23,952 nucleotides of DNA from an uncultured Clostridia bacterium (GTDB taxonomy: Bacteria; Bacillota; Clostridia; Oscillospirales; CAG-272): positions 1-23,952 of the forward strand of contig CAJGCM010000018.1 of assembly GCA_904501765.1 (NCBI GenBank), read 5' to 3'. The stretch's first letter is position 1. Each line of letters opens with the position of its first letter. Both the position numbers and the translations under genes were made by a program. Below the pieces are notes generated by a model. The model ran no database searches, was not told the origin of the DNA, and worked only from the letters and a program-made list of their open reading frames with translations. This document shows, piece after piece, positions 7,118-15,025 of this stretch.

Positions 7118-7669
7118 ATGGATTTCAAATTTAACGTTACGATATCAGAGGAGGAATATTTAGAATTCAATAAATTCGTTATGTTCAAATCCAAGGCGGG
7201 GAAAAAACAAATGCTGAAATACAGACTGCTTCTTGCCGCACTATTCTGCATTGTTGCTATTCTTACTGCGGTAAGAGAAGGCTTTTCTATTACCTTCCTC
7301 TATTCTATTCCTTTTCTCATAATTGCGCTTACGGCTTCCCTGCTTCTTTTAAAGCCTCTTACCACGTGGATATTAAAGACGCAAATCAAAGCAATGAAGA
7401 AAAACGGAAAGCTCGCATACTCGCCAAAGGCAGAGCTTATTTTCTTCGAGGACTGCTTCGTTGAAACTACGGAAAGCAATAAAACCGAACAAAAATATTC
7501 GTCGATAGAGAGGATAAGTATAATTGAAGGCAGAGTTATTTATATTCACGTAAATAACGTTATTGCCTTTCTGCTGCCCGTCGCCGCTTTTGACAGCTGG
7601 GAGCTTTACGATGCTTTTCTTGAATTTATAAAAACAAAATGCGAAAATATTGACACGTATAGCAGGTAA
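7118..7669 (+). CDS. YcxB-like membrane protein
   Basis: An 183-residue protein with two adjacent transmembrane segments (about 36-52 and 58-78). A soluble C-terminal half follows, with a string of short beta strands: AELIFFEDCFVETT, EQKYSSIERISIIEGRVIYIHV, NNVIAFLLPVAAF. This layout is that of YcxB-like C-terminal domain proteins, which are widespread in Bacillota and of unknown function. ATG 7118 is used because AAAGGAA lies 8 nt upstream; the GTG at 7097 has no ribosome site. It stands alone between the tRNA and the fibre locus. No strong promoter is apparent. Confidence 0.7.
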   Translation: MDFKFNVTISEEEYLEFNKFVMFKSKAGKKQMLKYRLLLAALFCIVAILTAVREGFSITFLYSIPFLIIALTASLLLLKPLTTWILKTQIKAMKKNGKLAYSPKAELIFFEDCFVETTESNKTEQKYSSIERISIIEGRVIYIHVNNVIAFLLPVAAFDSWELYDAFLEFIKTKCENIDTYSR

Positions 7670-7712
7670 TTTTTTAAAAAACGATATATTTTACGTATTT
7701 TAACTTTACCTA

Positions 7713-7741
7713 TTGACCTTTTCCTATATATATGATATCTT
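7713..7741 (+). promoter_or_regulatory. Promoter of the first fibre-type gene
   Basis: TTGACC (7713-7718) and TATCTT (7736-7741) with a 17 bp spacer; predicted start near 7748. The -10 is only a 4/6 match. Confidence 0.55.
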
Positions 7742-7784
7742 AATAGTAGATAACAAAATCAAAAAGAGAGGAGTATCTGCATAA

Positions 7785-8861
7785 ATGAACAAAATCAACA
7801 TAGCCGCATTATGCGCTCTTCTCGTTTTTATGACGCTCTTTGTGTGTATAGGATACGCCGGAGTAGTAGATAACTTAAGTATTTTCGGTACTGCTTACGT
7901 CACGCCCCAGGTCTATGACGTATATATATCCAAGGTAACCCCGGAATCCAGTGCAGGCGTAAGTGTAAATGGCTATACAGGTACGGTTTTATCTACACGG
8001 GTTTCCTCTCGCGGCACTGCCACCTTTACGGTAACGGTGATTAACTCCAGTGACAAAACCTACGTTTTCGAGAGAGTTATTGACGGTGCGGAAACAGGAA
8101 TTGACGGAATATATCAAGGAACGGATATAACTTACTCGCTGAGTGGACTTGTTGCCTTGCAGGAAATATCGCCCAAGGAAGCGATTGTTTTCACCCTCAC
8201 TGTCACCGTCCCATCCGCAACAGTAACGGAAAATTATATACTGAATTTCAATTTCCTTGAAAAAACAGGTTCTGAAATTCTCCCTGACGCACCAACTCCC
8301 GACCCCGATCCTGACCCTGACCCCGATCCCGATCCCGACCCTGACCCCACCCCCGAGCCGGAGCCCGGAGAGATGCACGGTGATTTCAGAGGAATGGTAG
8401 AGGCTCTGCTATCAGACCAGAATAACTGCTTGAACGACACCAATCTGATTTATAACGCAGTTCAAGCATCGCTGTCGTCGAACAAGCGCCCTGACGAGGA
8501 CGCTCCCATTTTGCACTGCTTGGTAAACAGTGTGTCGGGCGGTACTATGAGTGAAATTGCCTCCAGCGCCAACGAAAAGCTTACGGCAAACCTGCATTTC
8601 ATATTCGAGGCAGACTCAACGAACAAGAACAGACTTTTCATATACATGTATTACGAGGAAGACTGTACCGAAAGCAAGGTCGGCTCCGAAATTCTGGTAT
8701 ATAAGCAGGTGGTTATAAAGGACAGCACAGGCACGTGGATAGAAAACGGCTCGTATATGGGAAGAGCTGTTGTCGGATATTTCTTCGGCGGCGGCAAGAA
8801 CGGAAAGGACGTGCTCACCGTGAATCCTTATTCCTGGAAGGCGGGAGCGCCCACGGAATAA
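7785..8861 (+). CDS. SipW-type secreted protein with (DP)n linker, minor fibre subunit candidate
   Basis: A 358-residue exported protein. Residues 1-25 are a signal peptide (hydrophobic AALCALLVFMTLFVCIGYA), followed by GVVDNLSIFGTA, the signature shared with the products at 9427 and 13742 and typical of TasA/camelysin-like SipW substrates. Residues 26-160 are a beta-rich TasA-like domain. Residues 168-195 are an Asp-Pro/Glu-Pro linker, a rigid spacer. Residues 196-358 are an unrecognised globular domain with no export or wall-sorting motif such as LPXTG at its end. It has its own promoter and terminator, so it is uncoupled from the main fibre operon downstream. The ribosome site GAGAGGAG is 11 nt before ATG. 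The likely role, by inference, is a tip or surface-displayed minor component processed by the 10033 peptidase. Confidence 0.75.
   Translation: MNKINIAALCALLVFMTLFVCIGYAGVVDNLSIFGTAYVTPQVYDVYISKVTPESSAGVSVNGYTGTVLSTRVSSRGTATFTVTVINSSDKTYVFERVIDGAETGIDGIYQGTDITYSLSGLVALQEISPKEAIVFTLTVTVPSATVTENYILNFNFLEKTGSEILPDAPTPDPDPDPDPDPDPDPDPTPEPEPGEMHGDFRGMVEALLSDQNNCLNDTNLIYNAVQASLSSNKRPDEDAPILHCLVNSVSGGTMSEIASSANEKLTANLHFIFEADSTNKNRLFIYMYYEEDCTESKVGSEILVYKQVVIKDSTGTWIENGSYMGRAVVGYFFGGGKNGKDVLTVNPYSWKAGAPTE
8286..8369 (+). repeat. Asp-Pro codon repeat (linker)
   Basis: An in-frame run of GAC/GAT-CCC/CCT/CCG codons encodes about nine consecutive Asp-Pro dipeptides followed by Thr-Pro/Glu-Pro. Synonymous codons are mixed, so the repeat is maintained at protein level, though copy number could vary by slippage. 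Confidence 0.8.
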
Positions 8862-8866
8862 ACAGC

Positions 8867-8913
8867 AAAAGCAAAGCGAGGACGCAATAGCGCTATCCTT
8901 GCTTTGCTTTTTT
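8867..8913 (+). terminator. Terminator after the 7785 gene
   Basis: AAAAGCAAAGC-GAGGA (8867-8882) pairs with TCCTT-GCTTTGCTTTT (8896-8911), about 15 bp with one mismatch and a 13 nt loop, ending in a T run. It separates this gene from the fibre operon. Confidence 0.85.
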
Positions 8914-9229
8914 ATAGATGGAATTACCTGATATTCCTCTTTCAAAACTTCCCTGCGGCTTTGCGAAGCAAGCACTATCATAAAAGGCTCTATGAATGCT
9001 ACACCGTGCTAAAAATTCCTCATAAATATGATTCCAAGCCTTTGATGTAGACCACATATTATAAGCTCAAAAAAACAAGAAAATCTGCTAAAAATACTCT
9101 GCTTGACGAATTATTACCTTCAGGCGGGTATTTTTTATCTTAAAAGTGGACAAAAAACAGAAAATAGTTCAACAAAACCTACGCAATTTGAGAGAAAGAG
9201 AGAAAAAGAAATAAAATATTTAATTTTCC
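8914..9229. other. Non-coding AT-rich spacer
   Basis: About 315 bp between the terminator of the 7785 gene and the fibre-operon promoter. I see no gene with a ribosome site, no strong hairpin and no consensus promoter here. It may hold binding sites for regulators of the fibre operon. Confidence 0.5.
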
Positions 9230-9258
9230 TTGACTTTTTTGCGCACGGGTGCTATAAT
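9230..9258 (+). promoter_or_regulatory. Strong promoter of the fibre operon
   Basis: TTGACT (9230-9235) and TATAAT (9253-9258) with a 17 bp spacer. Predicted start near 9265, so the leader before the 9427 gene is about 160 nt. Confidence 0.85.
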
Positions 9259-9362
9259 AACTTTGCTCGCACGTATATTTTATTGATACAGTTTTTTGAA
9301 CACGATTCCACCTTCTTCCGCAGCAAGACTAAAGGTGTAACAATTATTTTTTGAATAAGCTC

Positions 9363-9388
9363 AGTCAGCCGCAATGCGGCATCTGACT
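9363..9388 (+). promoter_or_regulatory. Leader hairpin upstream of major subunit
   Basis: AGTCA-GCCGC (9363-9372), loop AAT, GCGGC (9376-9380), a 3 nt bulge, then TGACT (9384-9388). It is followed by T-rich sequence and then the ribosome site AAAGGAG. It could stabilise the mRNA 5' end or act as an attenuator. Confidence 0.5.
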
Positions 9389-9426
9389 TTTAAATTTAAA
9401 AACTTTTTTGAAAGGAGTTCTTCAAG

Positions 9427-9975
9427 ATGAAAAACAGAAGAACAGTCATCCTGGCATTTCTGCTTATCGCAGTTATGGCCATCGGCATCGGTTATGCAGC
9501 AGTAGTCGATGTTCTTGACATTACAGGTACTGCTCAGATTTCAACCTCTACGCTCTTCGAGTCGAACATTTATTTCTCGAACGCTGAGGCTGTTACCGAA
9601 GGCAATACCGCTCGTGTTAACGACGACAACAACGACAAGTGTTCCTTCACCGCTAGCTCAATGCTTAAAGAGGGCGACACCGCAACGTTCAGATTCACAG
9701 TTAAGAACGACAACAACAAAGCTGCAACTGTTTCATGCAAGGCGAACCACAACACTGACGCAACACATTTCGCTATAGCTATGAAGTGGGTTGGCGCTGA
9801 TGACGCTTACGCAACAGACGCTACTGCGCTTACAGTTCCTGCAAACGACTCTGCGGTTATCGAAATCACTGTTACTCTTGTAAATCTGCCCGCAGATTAC
9901 ACAACAGGCGAAGTACTCTCCGCTACATTCACCAACGAGCTGAACGTTGACGACGGCTCTGTTGCTGCAGGTTAA
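9427..9975 (+). CDS. TasA/camelysin-like secreted fibre subunit (probable major subunit)
   Basis: An 182-residue exported protein. A short basic start (MKNRR), a hydrophobic core and IGYA (residues 21-24) form a SipW-type signal peptide. Cleavage is predicted near 24-25, before AVVDVLDITGTA. The mature part (about 158 residues) is beta-rich, rich in Asn, Asp, Thr and Ala, with one cysteine pair spaced far apart (CSFTAS, SCKANH). Its small size and single domain match TasA/CalY filament subunits. Codons are strongly biased (GCT, GAC, AAC, CTT) relative to neighbours, and it is the first gene after a strong promoter with AAAGGAG, all pointing to high expression. It is followed directly by its likely signal peptidase. 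Filament formation is inferred from family and context. Confidence 0.8.
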   Translation: MKNRRTVILAFLLIAVMAIGIGYAAVVDVLDITGTAQISTSTLFESNIYFSNAEAVTEGNTARVNDDNNDKCSFTASSMLKEGDTATFRFTVKNDNNKAATVSCKANHNTDATHFAIAMKWVGADDAYATDATALTVPANDSAVIEITVTLVNLPADYTTGEVLSATFTNELNVDDGSVAAG

Positions 9976-9993
9976 TCTGTCTTAAATTTAAAA

Positions 9994-10014
9994 GGGCGCC
10001 ACGGAGCGCCACGG
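9994..10014 (+). promoter_or_regulatory. Intercistronic GC-rich hairpin/direct repeat
   Basis: GCGCCACGG occurs twice (9996-10004 and 10006-10014), and GGCGC (9995-9999) can pair with GCGCC (10006-10010). It has no T run, so it is unlikely to be a full terminator. It may protect the upstream message for the abundant subunit or lower readthrough into the peptidase gene. Confidence 0.5.
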
Positions 10015-10032
10015 CTGAAAGGAGGAACGAAA

Positions 10033-11151
10033 ATGTATATTGATAAGAAAAAGTTATACATAACGTCAATTTTGCTTTTCGTTCTGCTTTCTGCCATCCT
10101 ATTCGTACCCTTCAGCGGCAGAATAACTGCTGCTGTTCTGCTGCTGGCGGGCGCGGTATTAACCTGTGTTATCATAAAAAAGAGGAAAGCGGTTTCCTTT
10201 AATAAAACGCAAGTCCTTATGCTTATGTCGGTAATAGGCGCAACATACGTTGCACTTTATTATCTTTCCGGACTTTATTTCGGCTTTCACAGGTCCGAGC
10301 AGATTTTCAGCTTAAATTCAATTTTAAACTACATAATTCCTATTTCCGTAATAATCGTTACAAGCGAGATTATAAGAGTCGTGCTTTTAGCCCAGGAGGA
10401 CAAGGTTTCGGATATATTCTCCTACCTTTCGGCAGCCGTCGCACAAATGCTGATATTCTACAATTTCTCGGAAATAACCAGCTATTTTAAATTTATGGAC
10501 TTTGTTGGTATGGTTATTCTCCCTGCTTTGATATCCGGCGCCGCTTATCATTCGCTGGCAAAGAATTTCGGCTGCTATCCAAACATAGCCTTCCGACTTA
10601 TAACTACGCTTTATCCTTTCATAATACCCTACGAGCCGGCTGTTCCCGATGCAATAGATGCGCTTGTACGGTTGCTGCTTCCGCTTATTGCATATATGTT
10701 TATAAGCGCTTTGTACATACGCAAGGTGCGTAAAGCAAAGAAGAGTGGCGGCAAGGCTCAGGTGGCGGTCTTCTCCGTGATTCTGGTGCTTATGATTTCG
10801 CTTGTAATGCTTATTTCCTGTAAATTCCGCTTCGGAGCTTTGGTTATAGCTACGGAGAGTATGACGGGAGAAATAAACAAGGGCGACGCTGTAATATACG
10901 ACAGCTATGACGGTAAAACAATTACCGAGGGGCAGATTATCGTATTTGAAAAGCGTGGCGCACTCTTTGTTCACAGAGTTGATATGATTGAAAATATCAA
11001 CGGAACAACGAGGTTTTACACTAAGGGCGATGCCAACGACGAGCGTGACGACGGTTATATAACCGCATCGGCTATTGTCGGTACGGTTGAAGCCAAGGTG
11101 CCGTTCGTCGGCTACCCTACCATTTGGTTAAACAGTCTGTTTCACGGTTAA
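10033..11151 (+). CDS. sipW: SipW/ER-type signal peptidase I with multi-helix N-terminal domain
   Basis: A 372-residue membrane protease. The catalytic part is residues 265-372: IATESMTGEINKGDAVI with nucleophile Ser276, LFVHRVDMI with His314 in place of the bacterial Lys, and KGDANDERDD with Asp333/Asp339. This Ser-His-Asp arrangement defines the S26B, archaeal/ER and SipW class, which cleaves TasA-like preproteins. Unusually, residues 1-265 form about eight hydrophobic helices; B. subtilis SipW has only short membrane anchors. That domain is not recognised; it lacks an EExxxR motif, so a CPBP fusion is not supported. AAAGGAGG stands just upstream of ATG 10033. It lies between the probable major subunit and the DUF5305 gene, consistent with dedicated processing of the three IGYA proteins. 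Confidence 0.88.
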   Translation: MYIDKKKLYITSILLFVLLSAILFVPFSGRITAAVLLLAGAVLTCVIIKKRKAVSFNKTQVLMLMSVIGATYVALYYLSGLYFGFHRSEQIFSLNSILNYIIPISVIIVTSEIIRVVLLAQEDKVSDIFSYLSAAVAQMLIFYNFSEITSYFKFMDFVGMVILPALISGAAYHSLAKNFGCYPNIAFRLITTLYPFIIPYEPAVPDAIDALVRLLLPLIAYMFISALYIRKVRKAKKSGGKAQVAVFSVILVLMISLVMLISCKFRFGALVIATESMTGEINKGDAVIYDSYDGKTITEGQIIVFEKRGALFVHRVDMIENINGTTRFYTKGDANDERDDGYITASAIVGTVEAKVPFVGYPTIWLNSLFHG

Positions 11152-11205
11152 AAGCCGTTATTTCAAGATTAGAGAACTATTACATCAATAAAGAGGTGCT
11201 GTTTT

Positions 11206-13695
11206 ATGTCAGAGGCAGAAAAGACCCGAAGAGCCGAATATAAAAGAAAGAGGAAAAGACTTATAACGATACAGCTGGCGTTGCTTGTTGCCATCGCTAT
11301 TTGCGTTATTGCTTGTTCGATAACTTTTGCGCAGCTTAACAAAACCTATTACATAAGCTATAGCGAAAAGAGCGATGTGGATTATAAGGTTTACCTTAAG
11401 GAAAACGATTTCTACGACGAGGAATGGTTGCCTAAGGACCAGGCTTACGTTGCCACCCTTATCGACAGCATTAAGGCTGATTTGAAATACGAGCTTGATA
11501 TGCATACCGACGATATTAACTACAAATACTCGTATTCTATCGTTGCAGCCCTTGAGATTCTTGACAAGAAATCAAACGAAACGCTGTTTTCCCCCGAATA
11601 CGTAATGAAGGAAAACGCAACCTACGAGCAGAACAGTAACAACAAGCTCTTAATAAACGAGAAGGTTGACATAGATTACGGATATTACAACGACCTTGCC
11701 ACACGCTTCGTTGATGTTTATAATCTTACCGACGTTGTATCAACTCTTGTTGTGAATATGAATATAAACGTTGTCGGCGACAGCGCAAGCTTCGAGCAGA
11801 ACAGTAACAACCACTACAACGTATCTCTCTATATCCCCTTAACAAGCAGAACTGTAAGCGTTGAAATCAAATCCACAGTTCCCACTGAGGAGAGCAAGGT
11901 TCTTGCCTGCAAGAACGCCTTTAACCAGGATATATTCAGAAATCTCGCTGTAATCCTCTCTGTAATCTTCGTAATCCTGCTTCTATTCTTCATAGCATTT
12001 ATATACCTTACGAGAAACGAGGATATCAACTACTCGATAAAGGTAAAGAAGATATTTAACGCATACCGCTCCTATATCCAGCGAATAAACAAGGCATTTG
12101 ACACTAACGGCTACCAGCTCCTTGAAATCAGCAGCTTTGACGAGATGCTGGAGATAAGAGATATAATTCAATCCCCCATTCTTATGAACGAGAACGAGGA
12201 CCAGACCTGTACCACCTTCGTTATTCCCACAAATACAAATCTCCTCTACACCTTTGAATTGAAGGTTGAGGACTACGACTCAATTTACAATATTCCCCAA
12301 GAAGAAGAGGGCGACACATTCGAAAGCTCTGACGCTGACGTCGAAGATAGCGCTCCCGAAGAGGAGATTATATTCGCCTCGGCTTCGGCAGTCGAAGACC
12401 CTGCAGAGATTGAGGCTATCGTAGAAGAGGCTGCCGTTGAGGCTATCGCAGAGGAACCTGTCGCAGAAGAGCCTGTCGCAGAGGAGCCTGTCGCAGAAGG
12501 GCCTGTCGCTGAGGAGCCTGTCGTAGAGGAGCCTGTCGTAGAGGAGCGTGTCGTAGAGGAGCCTGTCGCAGAAGAACCTGTCGCAGAAGAACCTGTCGCA
12601 GAAGAACCTGTTGCAGAGGAACCTGTCGAGGAGGCTACTCCCGCTTCCGTTACCGCCATAGGAGATGACGGAATAGTTGTTGACGGAAAGGTAGTACACA
12701 TTCGTTACAGAAGCTCCTTTGCATCAAGGCTTATTCAGTCCGGTCAGCCTATGCAGAGCTATTATACCGCTATTAAGAACCACATAATGTCATACAAGGG
12801 TATTAAGGCCCGTACAAGCTGGGCTTGTGAAAGCTTCAAAAACGGAAAGACGCTTTGCGTGAAGCTTAACATAAAAGGAAAGACGATGCATATCAGCCTT
12901 GCCCTTGACCCTGCTGAGTACAAGGACAGCAAGTATTTCTTCACCGATATGTCAGACGACCCCAAGGCAGACAGACTTCCTATGCTTCTCAAGGTTAAGA
13001 GTGAGCGAGGTGTTAAACACGCAACAGAGCTTATAGATGCGGTTATGAAGAAGTACGGCTTCGCAAAAGGAAAGACTACCCCCACAGAGATATACGAGGC
13101 GCCTTATGAGAGCAACCTTGCCCTTGCAAAGCGTGGACTTGTTAAAATTATTCTTCCCGCAGGAGTTAAGCTTGACGAGGGCTTTGAGATAATTGAAGCT
13201 GACGTTGGACTCCATATAAGCAGCTCCGCTCCTCACGGCAGCGTTATAACAGACGTTGAAGCGATAGCGGCTATTGCAAAGGAAGAGCATATAGACGTTA
13301 CCGCAGAGGAAATTGAGGCGGTAATGATGGAGCCCGTGGCAGAGCTTGAGGACATTGACTTTGTTGACGAGATTGACGAGGTCTACGAGGAAACCGAAGA
13401 GGAGCCGGGAGTTGACGTTATCGGCGTCGTTTGGCCCGAGCATAAGCACAAAAACAAAATTTACAGATATGACCCCAACGGAGAAGAGGTTGAGGACGGA
13501 GATATAGTTCTCGTTCCCTCAAGGGACGTTCACCAGAACCGTGATATTATAAGGAAGGCTGCCGTTGCTCACGGCAATCACAAGATATCCCCTGAAAACC
13601 TCACGCACCCGTTAAAGAAAATAATCGCCGTTGTTAAGCGCAAGGTTCAGGAAGCCTTAATGGATGACGGCAAGAACGCAAAGAAACACAAATAA
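11206..13695 (+). CDS. DUF5305-type membrane protein with cytoplasmic repeat and C-terminal domains
   Basis: An 829-residue protein. A basic N-terminus precedes helix 1 (19-42). Residues 43-245 are an external beta-rich DUF5305-like domain (SDVDYKVYLKENDFY, then TDDINYKYSYSIVAALEI), and helix 2 is 246-268. The rest should be cytoplasmic: a short conserved part to about 360, an acidic stretch, twelve AEEPV-type pentapeptides (415-474), a domain at 496-618 (SFASRLIQSG...YFFTDMSDD), another acidic linker, and a small end domain at 736-815 (IYRYDPNGEEVEDGDIVLVP) with basic tail. DUF5305 proteins often neighbour SipW-type peptidases in Bacillota. Usual family members end soon after helix 2, so the 470-residue extension is notable. 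AAGAGGTG precedes the ATG. The role is probably assembly, anchoring or inside-outside coupling of the fibre; this is inference. Confidence 0.75.
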   Translation: MSEAEKTRRAEYKRKRKRLITIQLALLVAIAICVIACSITFAQLNKTYYISYSEKSDVDYKVYLKENDFYDEEWLPKDQAYVATLIDSIKADLKYELDMHTDDINYKYSYSIVAALEILDKKSNETLFSPEYVMKENATYEQNSNNKLLINEKVDIDYGYYNDLATRFVDVYNLTDVVSTLVVNMNINVVGDSASFEQNSNNHYNVSLYIPLTSRTVSVEIKSTVPTEESKVLACKNAFNQDIFRNLAVILSVIFVILLLFFIAFIYLTRNEDINYSIKVKKIFNAYRSYIQRINKAFDTNGYQLLEISSFDEMLEIRDIIQSPILMNENEDQTCTTFVIPTNTNLLYTFELKVEDYDSIYNIPQEEEGDTFESSDADVEDSAPEEEIIFASASAVEDPAEIEAIVEEAAVEAIAEEPVAEEPVAEEPVAEGPVAEEPVVEEPVVEERVVEEPVAEEPVAEEPVAEEPVAEEPVEEATPASVTAIGDDGIVVDGKVVHIRYRSSFASRLIQSGQPMQSYYTAIKNHIMSYKGIKARTSWACESFKNGKTLCVKLNIKGKTMHISLALDPAEYKDSKYFFTDMSDDPKADRLPMLLKVKSERGVKHATELIDAVMKKYGFAKGKTTPTEIYEAPYESNLALAKRGLVKIILPAGVKLDEGFEIIEADVGLHISSSAPHGSVITDVEAIAAIAKEEHIDVTAEEIEAVMMEPVAELEDIDFVDEIDEVYEETEEEPGVDVIGVVWPEHKHKNKIYRYDPNGEEVEDGDIVLVPSRDVHQNRDIIRKAAVAHGNHKISPENLTHPLKKIIAVVKRKVQEALMDDGKNAKKHK
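12448..12627 (+). repeat. 12 x 15 bp in-frame tandem repeat (AEEPV)
   Basis: Twelve units of about GCAGAAGAGCCTGTC encode AEEPV with variants AEGPV, VEEPV and VEERV. Near-identity at DNA level in the last four units suggests recent expansion. The antisense frames are open through the repeat but are shadows. Confidence 0.9.
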
Positions 13696-13741
13696 AATAA
13701 GTCAGACTTCGGCTGAGGTATTGCGAGAAAGGAGAGTAAAA

Positions 13742-14836
13742 ATGACAAGATTGACTAAAATCATTTTGGCACTGACGCTCTCCTTTTCTTGCGCCTTTTG
13801 CTGTATCGGTTATGCCACCGTGACGGATAATCTTGACATTACCGGAACTGCTGAGGTTCCCTTGCAGGAGGGCGTGTTTATCATAAGAACAGACCTTGTC
13901 GACAGTCTTGATATAAACGAATCAAACACTTCTGTTAACAGAGCCTTCGGCACGACCATGGATTCTACTGTTGAGCTTTCGGATAATAACGGCTCGTCAT
14001 ACGCCACCTTCAAGGTTACCTTCTTTAACAACTCCTCAGAAAGCTACTTTTTCGACAAGGTTGAATACCTTACCGAAGTTTACGATAACGAAGACATCGT
14101 ATTCGAGGTTGACCCGAAGGGTTACTTTATAGACGCAAGAAAATACCAGACTATATACATTACCTTCAAATACGACGGAGGCAAGACCGCTGCTAAGAGT
14201 ATTCTCAACTCTTCCTTGAATTTTTCCTTCATTCAGCACACCGCAACCACTGCTGCGGTTATTGAAGGAAACAGCGCAGATAATCTCAACTCAATATACG
14301 ACGGAAGAACTAATTACGATGGTGGCAATACCCAAAACCGCTGGACAAACTGGACCAGCACCACAGCGGGAAGAGGCGAGATCGCAACTATAAATATCAT
14401 TTTTGAAGAAGCGGCAACAATAGACACCGTTAAGCTGTTCCATTTTATTGACGCCAACCAGAACGCCAACAGATACGGCTCCTGTGATTTCCCGAGTTCA
14501 GTAAAAATATACTATTATGCCGAGGATACGGAAACGGGATCGGGCGAATACGTTGAGCTTACGGGTCTTACCCTCACCAAAAATTATTCTAACGAAAAGA
14601 GAAGAAGCGGCGACGGCGTGTATCAAATGACCATAACCGACGATAGCGGAAAGTCCTCCTCTGTTACCTTTACTCATAATTATAAGTCCACCCCGCCCAT
14701 ATCAAGCTACGAATTGGCAAATGCCGTTACCACAAGAGGAATAAGAGTTGAAATTGACCCTAAAGACAATTTCTTCGTAGGGCTTATGGAATTACAGGTG
14801 CTTGACGAGAATGGGGATAACGTGCTGACAAATTAA
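13742..14836 (+). CDS. SipW-type secreted protein with galactose-binding/F5-8C-like C-terminal domain
   Basis: A 364-residue exported protein. Its signal peptide ends in CCIGYA (20-25), followed by TVTDNLDITGTAEV, nearly the same as in the 9427 product. Residues 26-165 are a TasA-like beta domain. Residues about 170-364 resemble a discoidin/galactose-binding jelly roll: LNSIYDGRTNYDGG, RWTNW, INIIFEEAATIDTVKLFHF, SSVKIYYYAED, and a closing RGIRVEIDP...VGLMELQVLDE. Such domains bind glycans, so this is a candidate adhesive minor subunit. The gene begins 46 bp after the DUF5305 gene and is the last of the operon; GAAAGGAG precedes ATG 13742. An upstream in-frame GTG/ATG inside the DUF5305 gene is ignored. 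Glycan binding is inferred from fold resemblance only. Confidence 0.75.
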   Translation: MTRLTKIILALTLSFSCAFCCIGYATVTDNLDITGTAEVPLQEGVFIIRTDLVDSLDINESNTSVNRAFGTTMDSTVELSDNNGSSYATFKVTFFNNSSESYFFDKVEYLTEVYDNEDIVFEVDPKGYFIDARKYQTIYITFKYDGGKTAAKSILNSSLNFSFIQHTATTAAVIEGNSADNLNSIYDGRTNYDGGNTQNRWTNWTSTTAGRGEIATINIIFEEAATIDTVKLFHFIDANQNANRYGSCDFPSSVKIYYYAEDTETGSGEYVELTGLTLTKNYSNEKRRSGDGVYQMTITDDSGKSSSVTFTHNYKSTPPISSYELANAVTTRGIRVEIDPKDNFFVGLMELQVLDENGDNVLTN

Positions 14837-14910
14837 AGCACAGCTCTGAACGAAAAGTGAGTTTCAAGCTCATTTTAAAGACTTAAAACACGTAGTGTAA
14901 ATTAAAAATA

Positions 14911-14957
14911 CAAGCAGCGTAAAGCTTTACTATGGGCTTTACGCTGCTTGATTTTTT
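14911..14957 (+). terminator. Fibre operon terminator
   Basis: CAAGCAGCGTAAAG (14911-14924) pairs perfectly with CTTTACGCTGCTTG (14937-14950), a 14 bp stem with 12 nt loop followed by ATTTTTT. Confidence 0.9.
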
Positions 14958-15025
14958 ATTGTTTTTTGTCGCTATCCGCGCCTTGAATTTTGCTTTCCCT
15001 ATATTGCTAATTACGAAACGCCTAT

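Noticed and set aside
7004..7685. TTTTTTAAAAAACG occurring on both sides of the YcxB-like gene
   Set aside because: Short and low complexity in an AT-rich context; not enough to call a target duplication or mobile element.
7785..7860. Lipoprotein signal in the 7785 and 13742 products (Cys before IGYA)
   Set aside because: The residues before the cysteines (LFV-C, AFC-C) do not fit a lipobox, and the shared IGYA region fits SipW-type cleavage better.
8234..8443. Antisense Gly-Ser repeat protein
   Set aside because: It is the reverse of the Asp-Pro codon run in the 7785 gene.
9103..9354. 83-residue frame upstream of the major fibre subunit
   Set aside because: It spans the consensus promoter, has no ribosome site and shows no protein-like composition.
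12280..12701. Antisense frames with repetitive CDRFF or SSATG residues
   Set aside because: They are the reverse frames of the AEEPV repeat; periodic 15 bp repeats keep all frames open. No ribosome site or promoter.
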